From PALSA-1353 sp050012375 (GTDB lineage: Bacteria > Planctomycetota > Phycisphaerae > Tepidisphaerales > Tepidisphaeraceae), in the NCBI GenBank assembly GCA_050012375.1, contig JBEKHH010000016.1, forward strand, positions 1 to 64,000: a stretch of DNA of 64,000 nucleotides, written 5' to 3'. The stretch's first letter is position 1, and every line of letters begins with the position of its first letter. A program made the position numbers and the translations under genes. Shown piece after piece: positions 15,190 to 23,242 of the stretch. The notes under the pieces were generated by a model that saw nothing but the letters and a program-made list of their open reading frames with translations, was not told the DNA's origin and made no database searches.

Positions 15190-16299
15190 ATGGCAAGCTT
15201 GGTCATCCAATTCGGTGATCTGATTCAGGCGGCATCGTTTTCCAAGCGCGTGCTGATCGGCCGCAAGGCATTCAACGGCGTGCAATTCGGCCAGCGCGTC
15301 GTCTCGCGCATTCATGCCTGGATCGACAAGGAGGGGGAATCATTCTACATCGCCGACGCCCACAGCCGAGGCGGCACCTTCGTCAACGGCCAGCGCATCG
15401 AAGCCAAAACAACATTGCGCGACGGCGACGAAATCAAAATCGGACCGGCGAAGATGAAATTCCACGATTCCGGCGCGTTGCCGGAAGGCTCGGTGACATT
15501 CGAAATCGCCGAGGACGGAACCAACCCGGAATTTGAGAATCCGGGCATTCTGCTCGCCTGTTCGTGCGGCGCGCCGATGTGGGTTCCGGCCAGCATGGCC
15601 GGCGCGTACGGAAGATGCGCCATCTGCCACGGAGAGATCACGGTTCCCGGCGATCCGGCATCGGGGATTCGCCGTCCGCTGACGCCCAATGATTCGATCG
15701 TGGACATGGCGGCAATTACGCAGCCTGTGGAGCTGGGCTCGAGCGCGCGGCCGTTCGATCCGCTGGCGGCGGACATGCCCGAGCCGCGGCCGCAGTCGGC
15801 GGCGCGAGTGTGCGGCATCTGCCAAAGCCAGATCCTGTCCGGCGAGGCGACGACCTCCTGTCCCGATTGCTCGCAGAGTTATCACACGGAATGCTGGCGC
15901 GAGAATCGGGGATGCGCCGCCTATGGCTGCGCGCAGGTGGGAGCCCTCGATGAGCCGATCGCGGCTGATTCAAGTTCACCGGCGGCAGCGGATCCGGAGG
16001 ACCTGGCGGCTGCGGCGGCGACAGCCCCGGCGCGTCCGGCGGAGCCTGCCCGGGAAGCCTTCCCTTGGGATTTCGCCCTGCTGGGCGGCAGCGTTTTCGG
16101 TTCCGTGCTTGGAGCGTTTACGTTCGGCGTGCCGCCCCTGGCCGTCGGCGCGGCATCCGCTGTCTACGCCATGCGTAGCCGGAACGGAGGCAATCGCATC
16201 GCCGCCGTGTCAGCGGTGATTTGTGTCTTTGGCGTCGCCTTCGGCGTTGTCATCAGCCGGTTCGTTTGGTTTAACGTGCCGTTGTGGGGTGGCCGATGA
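15190..16299 (+). CDS. FHA-RING membrane protein, putative E3-like ligase
   Basis: 369 residues. FHA domain 1-95 with VLIGRKAFNGVQFGQRVVSR, SRIHA and GTFVNG, keeping the phosphothreonine-binding Gly, Arg, Ser, His and Asn. A zinc ribbon follows (C124, C126, C143, C146). A RING-like finger at 208-247 has ligands C208/C211, C224/C227, H232/C235 and C242/C247, closely matching the prokaryotic RING family (CPDC, YHTECW, GCAAYGC). Two C-terminal hydrophobic segments (about 294-328, 337-361) anchor it. The combination suggests a ligase recruiting phosphorylated targets at the membrane. The start is ATG 15190; earlier in-frame codons lack FHA-like sequence. Its stop overlaps the E2 start (ATGA). Confidence 0.85.
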   Translation: MASLVIQFGDLIQAASFSKRVLIGRKAFNGVQFGQRVVSRIHAWIDKEGESFYIADAHSRGGTFVNGQRIEAKTTLRDGDEIKIGPAKMKFHDSGALPEGSVTFEIAEDGTNPEFENPGILLACSCGAPMWVPASMAGAYGRCAICHGEITVPGDPASGIRRPLTPNDSIVDMAAITQPVELGSSARPFDPLAADMPEPRPQSAARVCGICQSQILSGEATTSCPDCSQSYHTECWRENRGCAAYGCAQVGALDEPIAADSSSPAAADPEDLAAAAATAPARPAEPAREAFPWDFALLGGSVFGSVLGAFTFGVPPLAVGAASAVYAMRSRNGGNRIAAVSAVICVFGVAFGVVISRFVWFNVPLWGGR

Positions 16300-16946
16300 T
16301 TCGCTTCGCCTGCTCCGGTTGCGGCGGCCGATTCAACGTCCCGGAAGGTTTCGCCGGGAGGCAGGCACGTTGCAAAAAATGCGGCAGCGCCATTGTTGTC
16401 CCGGCTGCGGGGGACGCGCCGCCGCCGCCGATCGCCGCGCCTGCCCCGATCGCCGCGCCGGCGAAGATGTCGGTGCGCACCCGCCGACTTATCGCCGACC
16501 TTCGCCAGATGCGCGAGGCTTTTGGCCAGGGTTCGCTGATCCGGATTATCGAGACCGAGGGCGAACCGGCCGAGGTTTACAAACTCGAATACAACATCCG
16601 GGGAATCGAAACACTCAAGGGCAAACATCCGGCGTTTCGCCAGCGGCACCTGGCGGAGATTCGCATGACCCGCGATTATCCCCGCCTGGCCCCGGTGTGC
16701 CGGATGCTCACGCCCATCTTTCATCCCAACATCGACGAATCCGCGATCTGCGTCGGCGATCATTGGGTGGCCGGCGAGCGCCTGACCGACCTGGCGGTCC
16801 GAATCGGGCAGATGATCGCGTATCAGTCGTACAACATTAAAAGCCCGCTGAACGGCGAGGCGGCGATGTGGGCGGATTTGAATCCGGACAAGTTGCCGAT
16901 CGACGCCCGGGACCTTTATCCGCCCATGCTAGAGCCAATTGTTTAG
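16296..16946 (+). CDS. E2-like ubiquitin-conjugating enzyme with N-terminal zinc ribbon
   Basis: 216 residues. A zinc ribbon (C6, C9, C26, C29; MIRFACSGCGGRF) is joined by an Ala/Pro linker to a UBC fold (about 58-195). The fold has YPRLAPVCRMLTPIFHPNI: HPN at 143-145, catalytic Cys152 in ICVGDHW, Trp157, and a C-terminal helix IKSPLNGEAAMW like the SPLN-EAA end of eukaryotic E2s. E2s accept the modifier from E1 as a thioester. It is coupled to the FHA-RING gene by an ATGA overlap. The zinc ribbon resembles the small ribbon of the FHA-RING protein and may help the two meet. A hairpin follows the stop. Confidence 0.9.
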   Translation: MIRFACSGCGGRFNVPEGFAGRQARCKKCGSAIVVPAAGDAPPPPIAAPAPIAAPAKMSVRTRRLIADLRQMREAFGQGSLIRIIETEGEPAEVYKLEYNIRGIETLKGKHPAFRQRHLAEIRMTRDYPRLAPVCRMLTPIFHPNIDESAICVGDHWVAGERLTDLAVRIGQMIAYQSYNIKSPLNGEAAMWADLNPDKLPIDARDLYPPMLEPIV

Positions 16947-16965
16947 CCGGCTCGCTTGCGAGCCG
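16942..16965 (+). terminator. TTTAGCC-hairpin between the E2 gene and the convergent peptidase gene
   Basis: TTTAGC then CGGCTCGC-TT-GCGAGCCG, a perfect eight-bp stem immediately after the E2 stop and before the minus-strand M48 gene stop. No long T-tract; probably a bidirectional end. Same design as 11260-11283 and 24951-24977. Confidence 0.55.
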
Positions 16966-16967
16966 CT

Positions 16968-18515
16968 TTATCTCTCCACCACCAGCGCACTCCACCCCGC
17001 AAAAACGCACAGGCCCACAATCAGCACCACAAAAAACCTGGACATGAAACGGTCGAATTGCGTGGTTCGCCGGGCGTCGCGGGCCAGATATTCCAGGAAT
17101 CGCATGCGTTTGGCGATGCTGCCGTGGCACCAGCTTCTGGCCGCGATGGGAATGTTGTTGACCACCGCGACGCGCTCCAGGGCGGAGCAAAAAATCGCCG
17201 CCCCTTGCCGGCCGACATGACTGCCCGGCGGTGCGAGAGCGATGGCGGGCTCGCCGAGGACGGCGGTATTGGCCAGGCCCGCTTGCACCACATCGGGATT
17301 GCCGCGCGCCGGCTCGGCCGATGCGTCGATGGAAGTTTGGATCGTCCGCGCGGCGAAGACGTCGGCCTGCCGCTCGAATTTGCGGCTGACAAAACCGAAA
17401 ACCAGCGCGAACAAACCGATCGCCGCGCCCAGCATCAGCGCCGTCTGCAGCGAATCCCCAAGCCACGCGTAGCTCTCCAGCGGTTGCAAGGCATCGGCGA
17501 TCATCTGACCGGGACCGGCGGCGGCCAAAAACATCGCCGCCATCGCCGCCACCAGCCAGTACAGATGGCGGTGCACGACGTGCCCCAACTCGTGGGCGAA
17601 GATCGCTTCGATCTGTTCGTCGGGCATCGTTTCCAGCAGCAAATCGCTCAGCAGCACGTAACGGAATCGCGGGACGAACCCCATCACGGCGGCGTTGCCC
17701 ATCTGCGATTCGGTTTTCCAAAGCAGGACATCGCGGAATCCGACGCGGTGCTGCCGGGCGATCTTCTTTAACTTGCGGCGAAGCGGGCAGTCGGGCATCG
17801 ATTCGGTGTGCAGAGCCCGCCGCAGGACTTCCGGGCTGAAGACCAGGAATATCAGGAACGACGGGAGCGTGATCATCGCTTCGATCAGGTCCTGCTGGTT
17901 GGCCAGCGCGCCGAAGTGGTGAAATATCGGCGGCAAAATCAGCGACAGGGCATCGTGCAGCACAAGCAGCAACAGCGCCGGCGCGATCGTGAGCAAAAGT
18001 TGCAGGCGGAGGTTCACGAAAAAATAAGTGCGAAACGACGGCGGCGGCTGGAGGGGAAGGCTTTGATCGAGTTGAATCAGAATGTTCTGCTCGCGCAGGG
18101 CCCGGTCGGCCGGGAACTGCGCCCACCACAGCGCCATCCAGGCGATAAACGACGGCAGGCAGCCGAGCAGAAGACCCGGGAAATCGATCGGCAGCCGGCC
18201 CAGCGGCGTTTGCCCGAGCAGCCAGAAAACCTGCTCCCTCCAACCCAACACGAAGATTCCCACGGCCAGCCAGACGGGAATGAGAATTCGGCTGGCATAG
18301 ATCACGGAGTGAAAGGTCCGCACGCGTCGCTGAATGTGGTTGAAATGGGCCAGGCGGGCGACCCGCCGGCTCCAAACGGCCAGCACCGCGATCATGACCA
18401 GATGAAAGCCGAGGAAAATCGCGCCGCCGGCCAGGGGAGGCAGCCCGCCCATCGGCGGCGCCGACGGGCTGGACAACCAGATCACAAGAATAACCAGCGG
18501 CAAAAAACGCGACAT
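16968..18515 (-). CDS. M48-family integral membrane metallopeptidase
   Basis: 515 residues with several transmembrane helices before and after the zinc site. HELGH at 308-312 (IFAHELGHVVHRH) supplies two His and the catalytic Glu. FERQADVFAAR supplies the third ligand (Glu381) in the E-xxx-D arrangement of M48 (Ste24/HtpX-like) peptidases. The long N-terminal membrane part resembles Ste24-type proteases more than HtpX. It converges on the ubiquitin-like operon, and a functional link is only suggested by position. Membrane protein quality control is the usual role of the family. Confidence 0.88.
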   Translation of the reverse strand: MSRFLPLVILVIWLSSPSAPPMGGLPPLAGGAIFLGFHLVMIAVLAVWSRRVARLAHFNHIQRRVRTFHSVIYASRILIPVWLAVGIFVLGWREQVFWLLGQTPLGRLPIDFPGLLLGCLPSFIAWMALWWAQFPADRALREQNILIQLDQSLPLQPPPSFRTYFFVNLRLQLLLTIAPALLLLVLHDALSLILPPIFHHFGALANQQDLIEAMITLPSFLIFLVFSPEVLRRALHTESMPDCPLRRKLKKIARQHRVGFRDVLLWKTESQMGNAAVMGFVPRFRYVLLSDLLLETMPDEQIEAIFAHELGHVVHRHLYWLVAAMAAMFLAAAGPGQMIADALQPLESYAWLGDSLQTALMLGAAIGLFALVFGFVSRKFERQADVFAARTIQTSIDASAEPARGNPDVVQAGLANTAVLGEPAIALAPPGSHVGRQGAAIFCSALERVAVVNNIPIAARSWCHGSIAKRMRFLEYLARDARRTTQFDRFMSRFFVVLIVGLCVFAGWSALVVER

Positions 18516-18590
18516 CTTCGTCTATTGTTCAACCTATCGGAGTTCCTATGGGTTGTCGAGAATTTTTAGCGGCGGGAAATCAAGCGTTCG

Positions 18591-19502
18591 TTATTCATCC
18601 TGCATTGTCGGCTGGGCCTGATCGGCCCGGGCATAATTGCGGACGGTCGCCGCGCACACGATGCCCAGGGCAATCAGCACCGGAATCGCTCTCACGGCGA
18701 GCCGCCATGCCGGACGTTGTCGGCGGAGGACCGGCAAATCGCCGGTGAAAGCGAGCAGCGGTGACGCCAAAAGCAGCCCTGCCCAGATTTGCTGCCCGGT
18801 TGTCAGCGCGTCATCCGTGTAGAAATATCCGTGGATGAGAATGAGTTGAAGAAGCAGGACGATCGTCTGGGCAAATCCGCGCGAAAAGGAGATTCGGCTG
18901 TTCCACGTCGCCAGGACCATGGCGGCGATGGACATCGCCACCAGCGCCCCGGCCATTGCCCCGGAAGCCTGGATGTGCCAGCCCATCGCCAGCAGGATGG
19001 CGCTGGCGCCCGCCACCGCGGCGAGGATCAGCGGCGTCACGACGCCGGGTGAACGATCCGCCAGATGCTCAAACGTGAGCCACCAGCCCAACGCGATCAG
19101 CGACAGCGCGTCGATCCACAATTCGGCGTTGGGCGCGGAAATCTGCCGCGGAATCTGCGGGAGCAACAGCAGTCGAACGAAAATCCGCCACAGAAGCAGC
19201 AGCACGACCGCCCGCAACCACAGCGGCGGCTTCAGCAGCGAATCCAGCAACCCAAGAATCCCCACCGGGACCGCGAAATAAAAAAGCAGAAAAAGGACGT
19301 TGCCGCCCGGCGGCCAACCAGGTTTCAACTCGAAGTTCCAATACGCAATGCAAAACCCGATTGCGATGATCGGAGCGAAGACCCAGCGGGCATCGGCCGT
19401 GGCGCGACGGCTCCACGGTCGCCAGGCCAGCGCGATGGCCACGCCCAACAACACGGCCGGCAGAACCATCCCGGCCAGGATTTGCATCGGAGTAAAGGGC
19501 AT
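18591..19502 (-). CDS. Multi-pass membrane protein of unknown function
   Basis: 303 residues, about eight or nine hydrophobic helices, beginning FTPMQILAGMVLPAVLLGVA. No catalytic motif or recognised family. It lies between the M48 peptidase and the YceI gene on the same strand, nine bases after the YceI stop, so it may be the last gene of the pirin-YceI unit. Confidence 0.65.
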   Translation of the reverse strand: MPFTPMQILAGMVLPAVLLGVAIALAWRPWSRRATADARWVFAPIIAIGFCIAYWNFELKPGWPPGGNVLFLLFYFAVPVGILGLLDSLLKPPLWLRAVVLLLLWRIFVRLLLLPQIPRQISAPNAELWIDALSLIALGWWLTFEHLADRSPGVVTPLILAAVAGASAILLAMGWHIQASGAMAGALVAMSIAAMVLATWNSRISFSRGFAQTIVLLLQLILIHGYFYTDDALTTGQQIWAGLLLASPLLAFTGDLPVLRRQRPAWRLAVRAIPVLIALGIVCAATVRNYARADQAQPTMQDE

Positions 19503-19511
19503 TCGCGGCCG

Positions 19512-20087
19512 TTATTGCTTGGTCGCTTCAATGGCGACGATGATGTGAATATCGTTGCCGATGACCGGCGGCGGGTCGGCCGTCATGCCGAAATTAGTGC
19601 GATCGATCTTGAAGTCGGCCCGGAATCCGGTGCGGGTTTCGCCCCTCATGCCTTTGCCGGTGCCGGTGACTTCCACGGGAACCGTGATGGATTTGGTGAC
19701 TCCCCGCAGCGTCAGATCGCCGGTGACGTCCATGGTGGCATCGCCGGTCTTCTTCACGCCGGTGCTCTTGAACGTCATGGTCGGGAACTGCTTGACGTCA
19801 AAGAAATCGGGGCCTTTGAGGTCCTTATCGCGATTGGAATTGCGAGTGTCGATGCTGTCCACATCAACGCTGATGTCGAAGGTGGTCTTCGTCAAATCGC
19901 TGCCGTCATAACTGACCGAGCCGCTCGGCCCGCCGAACGTGCCGTAAACGTATCCCGCCTCCAGGTGATGAACGTCGAACACGACGAACGAATGGACGGG
20001 ATCCGACGTGTAATCATCGGCCAGGGCCGCCGAAGAAAAAACCAACGTCATAGCCAACGTGCTGAAAATACCCAATAGACGATTCAT
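19512..20087 (-). CDS. yceI: YceI-family periplasmic lipid-binding-like protein
   Basis: 191 residues with a signal peptide (LLGIFSTLAMTLVFSSAALA, cleaved near ALA-DD) and a lipocalin-like YceI beta-barrel: DPVHSFVVFDVHHLEAGYVY, later FPTMTFKSTGV, GDLTLRGVTKSITVPVEV and TNFGM. YceI proteins bind isoprenoid-type lipids in the periplasm. ATG 20087 is preceded by a good AAGGAG. It is downstream of the pirin gene, as part of a probable MarR-controlled unit. Confidence 0.93.
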   Translation of the reverse strand: MNRLLGIFSTLAMTLVFSSAALADDYTSDPVHSFVVFDVHHLEAGYVYGTFGGPSGSVSYDGSDLTKTTFDISVDVDSIDTRNSNRDKDLKGPDFFDVKQFPTMTFKSTGVKKTGDATMDVTGDLTLRGVTKSITVPVEVTGTGKGMRGETRTGFRADFKIDRTNFGMTADPPPVIGNDIHIIVAIEATKQ

Positions 20088-20119
20088 GGATGCTCCTTGT
20101 AAAAAAGCCAACGTTCATT

Positions 20120-20818
20120 TTACGGCAAATCGAGCAGAATCAAATCGGCATCTTTCTTGGCCGCGATGTCCAAATGCGTTTCATGATCGATCCGGGCCTG
20201 ATCGCCGGCTGAAAGAAGCTTATCGTTCAATTCAATCTTTCCTTCAACTACGAACAGATAGGCCTTTCGCCCAGCGGCCAGAGTGTGCTGCACCTGCTGG
20301 CCCGATGACAGTTTGGAGAGATAAACGATCGCATTCTGATCGATCTCCAGCGTCTGGGGGACGTCCCCGCCTGAAACGACGGGCAAGAGCTTCCCGAGCC
20401 TGCTCCGGGGATCGAACTGCTTTTGTTCCCAACGCGGCGTATTGCCGCGATGCCGCGGAATGATCCAGATCTGAAGCAAATGGACCGGATCGGTGGCCGA
20501 ATTATTATGCTCGGCGTGGACGATCCCTCGGCCGGCTGTCATGACCTGGACCTCGCCCGGGTGAATCACGCCGGCGTTTCCGAGATCGTCCTGATGGCGC
20601 AGCTCGCCCTTGTAAACGATGGTGACGATTTCCATGTCGCGATGGGGGTGGAGATCAAAGCCGCCGCCGCCGTGGATGATGTCGTCGTTAAAGACGCGGA
20701 GCGCTCCCCAGTTCATGTTGTTCGGGTCGTGATAATCGGCGAAGGAGAAATGCCAATGAGTGTCCAGCCAGCCGTGCTCGGCGTGATGACGCTGGCTCGA
20801 TGGGATGATGTTGATCAT
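20120..20818 (-). CDS. Pirin-family protein (YhaK/quercetinase-like)
   Basis: 232 residues, bicupin. The N-terminal cupin keeps the metal ligands: FDLHPHRDMEIVTIVYKG and the later VMTAGRGIVHAEHNN. Members such as YhaK and YhhW act as quercetin dioxygenases or redox sensors. The start is ATG 20818 (INIIPSSQRHHAEHGWLDTH). A near-consensus promoter with palindromes lies directly upstream, after the MarR gene, and YceI follows downstream. Confidence 0.92.
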   Translation of the reverse strand: MINIIPSSQRHHAEHGWLDTHWHFSFADYHDPNNMNWGALRVFNDDIIHGGGGFDLHPHRDMEIVTIVYKGELRHQDDLGNAGVIHPGEVQVMTAGRGIVHAEHNNSATDPVHLLQIWIIPRHRGNTPRWEQKQFDPRSRLGKLLPVVSGGDVPQTLEIDQNAIVYLSKLSSGQQVQHTLAAGRKAYLFVVEGKIELNDKLLSAGDQARIDHETHLDIAAKKDADLILLDLP

Positions 20819-20844
20819 AAAATCTCCAATCTGGAATTCGACCA

Positions 20845-20881
20845 AATACTCGTTCGTACAATATATGTTATAACAAGTATT
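20845..20881. promoter_or_regulatory. Candidate MarR operator at the pirin promoter
   Basis: AATACTCGTT (20845-20854) and AACAAGTATT (20872-20881) form an inverted repeat with one mismatch. Inside it TGTTATAACA (20866-20875) is a perfect ten-bp palindrome. These arms flank or overlap the -10 box, an ideal repressor position. Confidence 0.6.
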
Positions 20882-20888
20882 TTGTCAA
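20860..20888 (-). promoter_or_regulatory. Near-consensus sigma-70 promoter for pirin-YceI
   Basis: On the minus strand TTGACA (20888-20883), exactly 17 bases, then TATATT (20865-20860). It starts just five bases past the MarR stop and would initiate near 20853, about 35 bases before ATG 20818. Confidence 0.75.
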
Positions 20889-20892
20889 GCCC

Positions 20893-21369
20893 TCATGCTT
20901 CAGAGTGCTTTCTAGCCTCCTCGATGAGTTCCAATAGCATCTTCAGGCGCTGGGTCCCCAGATGCCGCAGCAGCTTTTGGTTCAAATCCACGATGATCGG
21001 ATCAAGTTCCGCCAGCATGGCCAAGCCGGCGGGGGTAATGGTGATATGAACGACTCGGCGATCATCCGTCTGCCGTTGCCGGTGGACCAGCCCGCGCTCC
21101 TGCAGCCGGTCGAGAAGGCGGGTAATGTCCGCATCCCGCGTGATCATGCGTCGCGCAATCTCTTGGCATCCAATGCCTTGTGGATTGACTCCGCGGAGAA
21201 TTCTCAGCACGTTGTACTGCGTGGGGGACAACCCCATCGGCTTGATGGCGCTTTCCACGCTTCCGGTGAGCCGGTCGGCCGTGCGCAAAAAATTGAGCAG
21301 GACCTCTTCTTCCAGGGAGGCGAACGGGCCGCTTTTTCCAATCTCTTCGCGAAGTTTTCCGCTCATCAT
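20893..21369 (-). CDS. MarR-family transcriptional regulator
   Basis: About 158 residues with the MarR winged helix: GLSPTQYNVLRILRG, a recognition region with CQEIARRMITRDADITRLLD, and the wing DDRRVVHITITPAG. It ends in a dimerisation helix. The start is uncertain: ATG 21369 or 21366 fit best with the promoter-like elements at 21374-21402; more upstream ATG/TTG codons exist. The target is inferred to be the pirin-YceI unit directly downstream, and possibly itself. Divergent from the PilZ gene. Confidence 0.9.
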   Translation of the reverse strand: MMSGKLREEIGKSGPFASLEEEVLLNFLRTADRLTGSVESAIKPMGLSPTQYNVLRILRGVNPQGIGCQEIARRMITRDADITRLLDRLQERGLVHRQRQTDDRRVVHITITPAGLAMLAELDPIIVDLNQKLLRHLGTQRLKMLLELIEEARKHSEA

Positions 21370-21373
21370 GACC

Positions 21374-21408
21374 CATATATCCGTCATAACAGACATTGTC
21401 AAAATGTC
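21374..21408 (-). promoter_or_regulatory. Promoter-like element and palindrome before marR
   Basis: TTGACA (21402-21397), 17 bases, then TATATG (21379-21374) on the minus strand. A perfect inverted repeat GACATT-N5-AATGTC (21392-21408) covers the -35. The spacer contains TGTTATGAC, close to the TGTTATAAC of the pirin operator. Confidence 0.45.
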
Positions 21409-21534
21409 GTTAATTGGGATAAATGAATCGGTTATAAAATTTTCTATCTGTTCTTCTCAAAATACCCAAATTAACAAAGTCACCCGGACGAATGGCCGAT
21501 GTCTTTACTGCCGCCCAGAATAAGGAGCAAATCT

Positions 21535-21990
21535 ATGAGCCAGATGTCTTCTCTCGCCAAGGAAAGCGTTGAATCGGTCATGGAATTATCGACCACGGCA
21601 GAGCGGCGGGAGCATCGGCGGCACGATCTCGAGACCCAGGAGATCACGGTGGATCGTTGGGAAGGGGGTCGGCGCTCGGGCAAGAACTTCGGGAAGATCG
21701 TCGATATCTCCGCCGGCGGCCTTCGCATCCGCACCAATCAACCCAACGTCCAGCCCGATCACCAGATTCGCCTTCGGATGGAACTGCCCGCCTACGCCGG
21801 CATCAGCCCGTTTGTCACCCGCGCATCCGGGATCTCCCCGAAAACCGAATGGACCGGCTGGATGAGCGTGGCCCGCGTCGCCAAGGTCAGCAAGGACCAA
21901 TACGACGTGTGCGGCCGACTGATGGACATGGACGAGATCGATCGTGGAATGCTGGGTCTGTATCTCTCGACGCAGCCGCTGGCCGCGTAA
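21535..21990 (+). CDS. PilZ-domain protein
   Basis: 151 residues. RREHRRHDL is the RxxxR cyclic-di-GMP motif and IVDISAGGLRI the D/NxSxxG motif of PilZ domains, followed by a beta-barrel and VCGRLMDMDEIDRGMLGLYL at the end. It should bind cyclic di-GMP, controlling motility or surface polysaccharide. The start is ATG 21535 after a clear AAGGAG (21522-21527). It is monocistronic, with a strong terminator at 22033-22082. No diguanylate cyclase is in this window. Confidence 0.92.
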   Translation: MSQMSSLAKESVESVMELSTTAERREHRRHDLETQEITVDRWEGGRRSGKNFGKIVDISAGGLRIRTNQPNVQPDHQIRLRMELPAYAGISPFVTRASGISPKTEWTGWMSVARVAKVSKDQYDVCGRLMDMDEIDRGMLGLYLSTQPLAA

Positions 21991-22032
21991 CAACGACCGC
22001 GCGGCCAAGTTCGCCATCACCAATCAACCCCA

Positions 22033-22082
22033 CCGGCCCCCGGGCTCTTTACCTTTCCGACCCGCGGGCCGGCCCTTTTTTT
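22033..22082 (+). terminator. Rho-independent terminator of the PilZ gene
   Basis: Twelve-bp arms (22033-22044 and 22061-22072) pair with one mismatch, followed by CCC and a run of seven T. It overlaps the 3' end of the convergent gene. Confidence 0.85.
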
Positions 22083-23139
22083 ACTCCCGTCCCACCACCA
22101 GGATCATAAACGTTCCCGGGACCATCCGCGGGCGAGGGGGACGGCCGCTCGCGGTCTGATGGGGCGCGGGCGCGGTTGCGGGGGCTTCAAACTGCGCGGT
22201 CACCAAAATGATATGGTGAGTCTTGGAATCCAATGCGCAAGTCCGAGCGCCTATTTTTGTCTGGACATTCTGCTCGACCTCAAAACTCGTTGGACTGTTT
22301 TCTTTCACCACGGTCAACGTGCCGTCGCCGTTGGAGCTGAACGCTTCCATTGTGTCGGGATCGAATGTGCCGGCATCCGTGCGCCGACCCGTCGGCAGCG
22401 TGGCCAGGATGTTGCCGTTGTCGGCATCGAGGATGACCATCTTGGCATTGCCGCAGCAGGAAAAGATGCGGCGGTTCTTGGCGTCGAGGCCGATTCCCGA
22501 CGGGCCCTCGCCCTCGCCGAGTTTGTAGCGCGCGGTGACCTTCATCGCGGCGGGATCGACAACGACGACCTCGCTGGTGCTTTCCAAATTGACGTAGACG
22601 TGCCCGTTGCCGTCGCTGGCGGCCTGTTCCGGCTCGCCGCCGAGGTCGATCGTCCCCACCACCTTGCCGTCCGCCGGGTTGATGACCGTTTCATTGGGAT
22701 CGGAGTGGCTCTCCACGAAAATATGCTTGGTGAACGGCTCGAAAAAAATCCCGTCAGGCCGGCCCGTGACGCTGATCTTTTTAATGACCTGGAGGGTCTT
22801 GATGTTGAACATGGTGACCGACGGATCGCTGCGGTTGCCGTTGCTGGTGAAACCGTGGCCGGATTTCGCGTCCCAGGCCACGCCGTGCACGTTCGGGGTG
22901 TCGGGAATCTCGCCGAGCTTCTCGAAGGAACCGGCGTCAAAGACATCGATGCGGTTGCCGCGCGAAATGTAAAGGTAGCGGTCATGGGCATCGACGGCCA
23001 GGTAATCCCATCCGCCCTCGCCGCCGACCGTGAGGGATTTGAGCAGTTTGTACCCGCCGGTGTCATCGGCCCGAGCGCTCGATGCCCGCATGGAGATGAA
23101 GACGGAGATCAAGACAACCAAAGTCAGCTTCAATTTCAT
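22081..23139 (-). CDS. YncE-like secreted beta-propeller protein
   Basis: 352 residues with a signal peptide (LTLVVLISVFISMRASSARA) and repeated propeller blades such as GWDYLAVDAHDRYLYISRG, HGVAWDAKSGHGFTSNGN and GPSGIGLDAKNRRIFSCCGN. This is typical of the YncE/cytochrome-cd1-like seven-bladed family of periplasmic proteins with unclear ligands. AAGGGAG precedes ATG 23139. Monocistronic, divergent from nadE. Confidence 0.9.
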   Translation of the reverse strand: MKLKLTLVVLISVFISMRASSARADDTGGYKLLKSLTVGGEGGWDYLAVDAHDRYLYISRGNRIDVFDAGSFEKLGEIPDTPNVHGVAWDAKSGHGFTSNGNRSDPSVTMFNIKTLQVIKKISVTGRPDGIFFEPFTKHIFVESHSDPNETVINPADGKVVGTIDLGGEPEQAASDGNGHVYVNLESTSEVVVVDPAAMKVTARYKLGEGEGPSGIGLDAKNRRIFSCCGNAKMVILDADNGNILATLPTGRRTDAGTFDPDTMEAFSSNGDGTLTVVKENSPTSFEVEQNVQTKIGARTCALDSKTHHIILVTAQFEAPATAPAPHQTASGRPPRPRMVPGTFMILVVGRE

Positions 23140-23242
23140 GGATAGCTCCCTTATTTTGCTAGTCTATAGGTTCCTTTGATGAAAACCATATGAAAAGCGG
23201 TGCGGCCGGAGACAAATTGTGGGTAATGAATAGGATTTAGCC

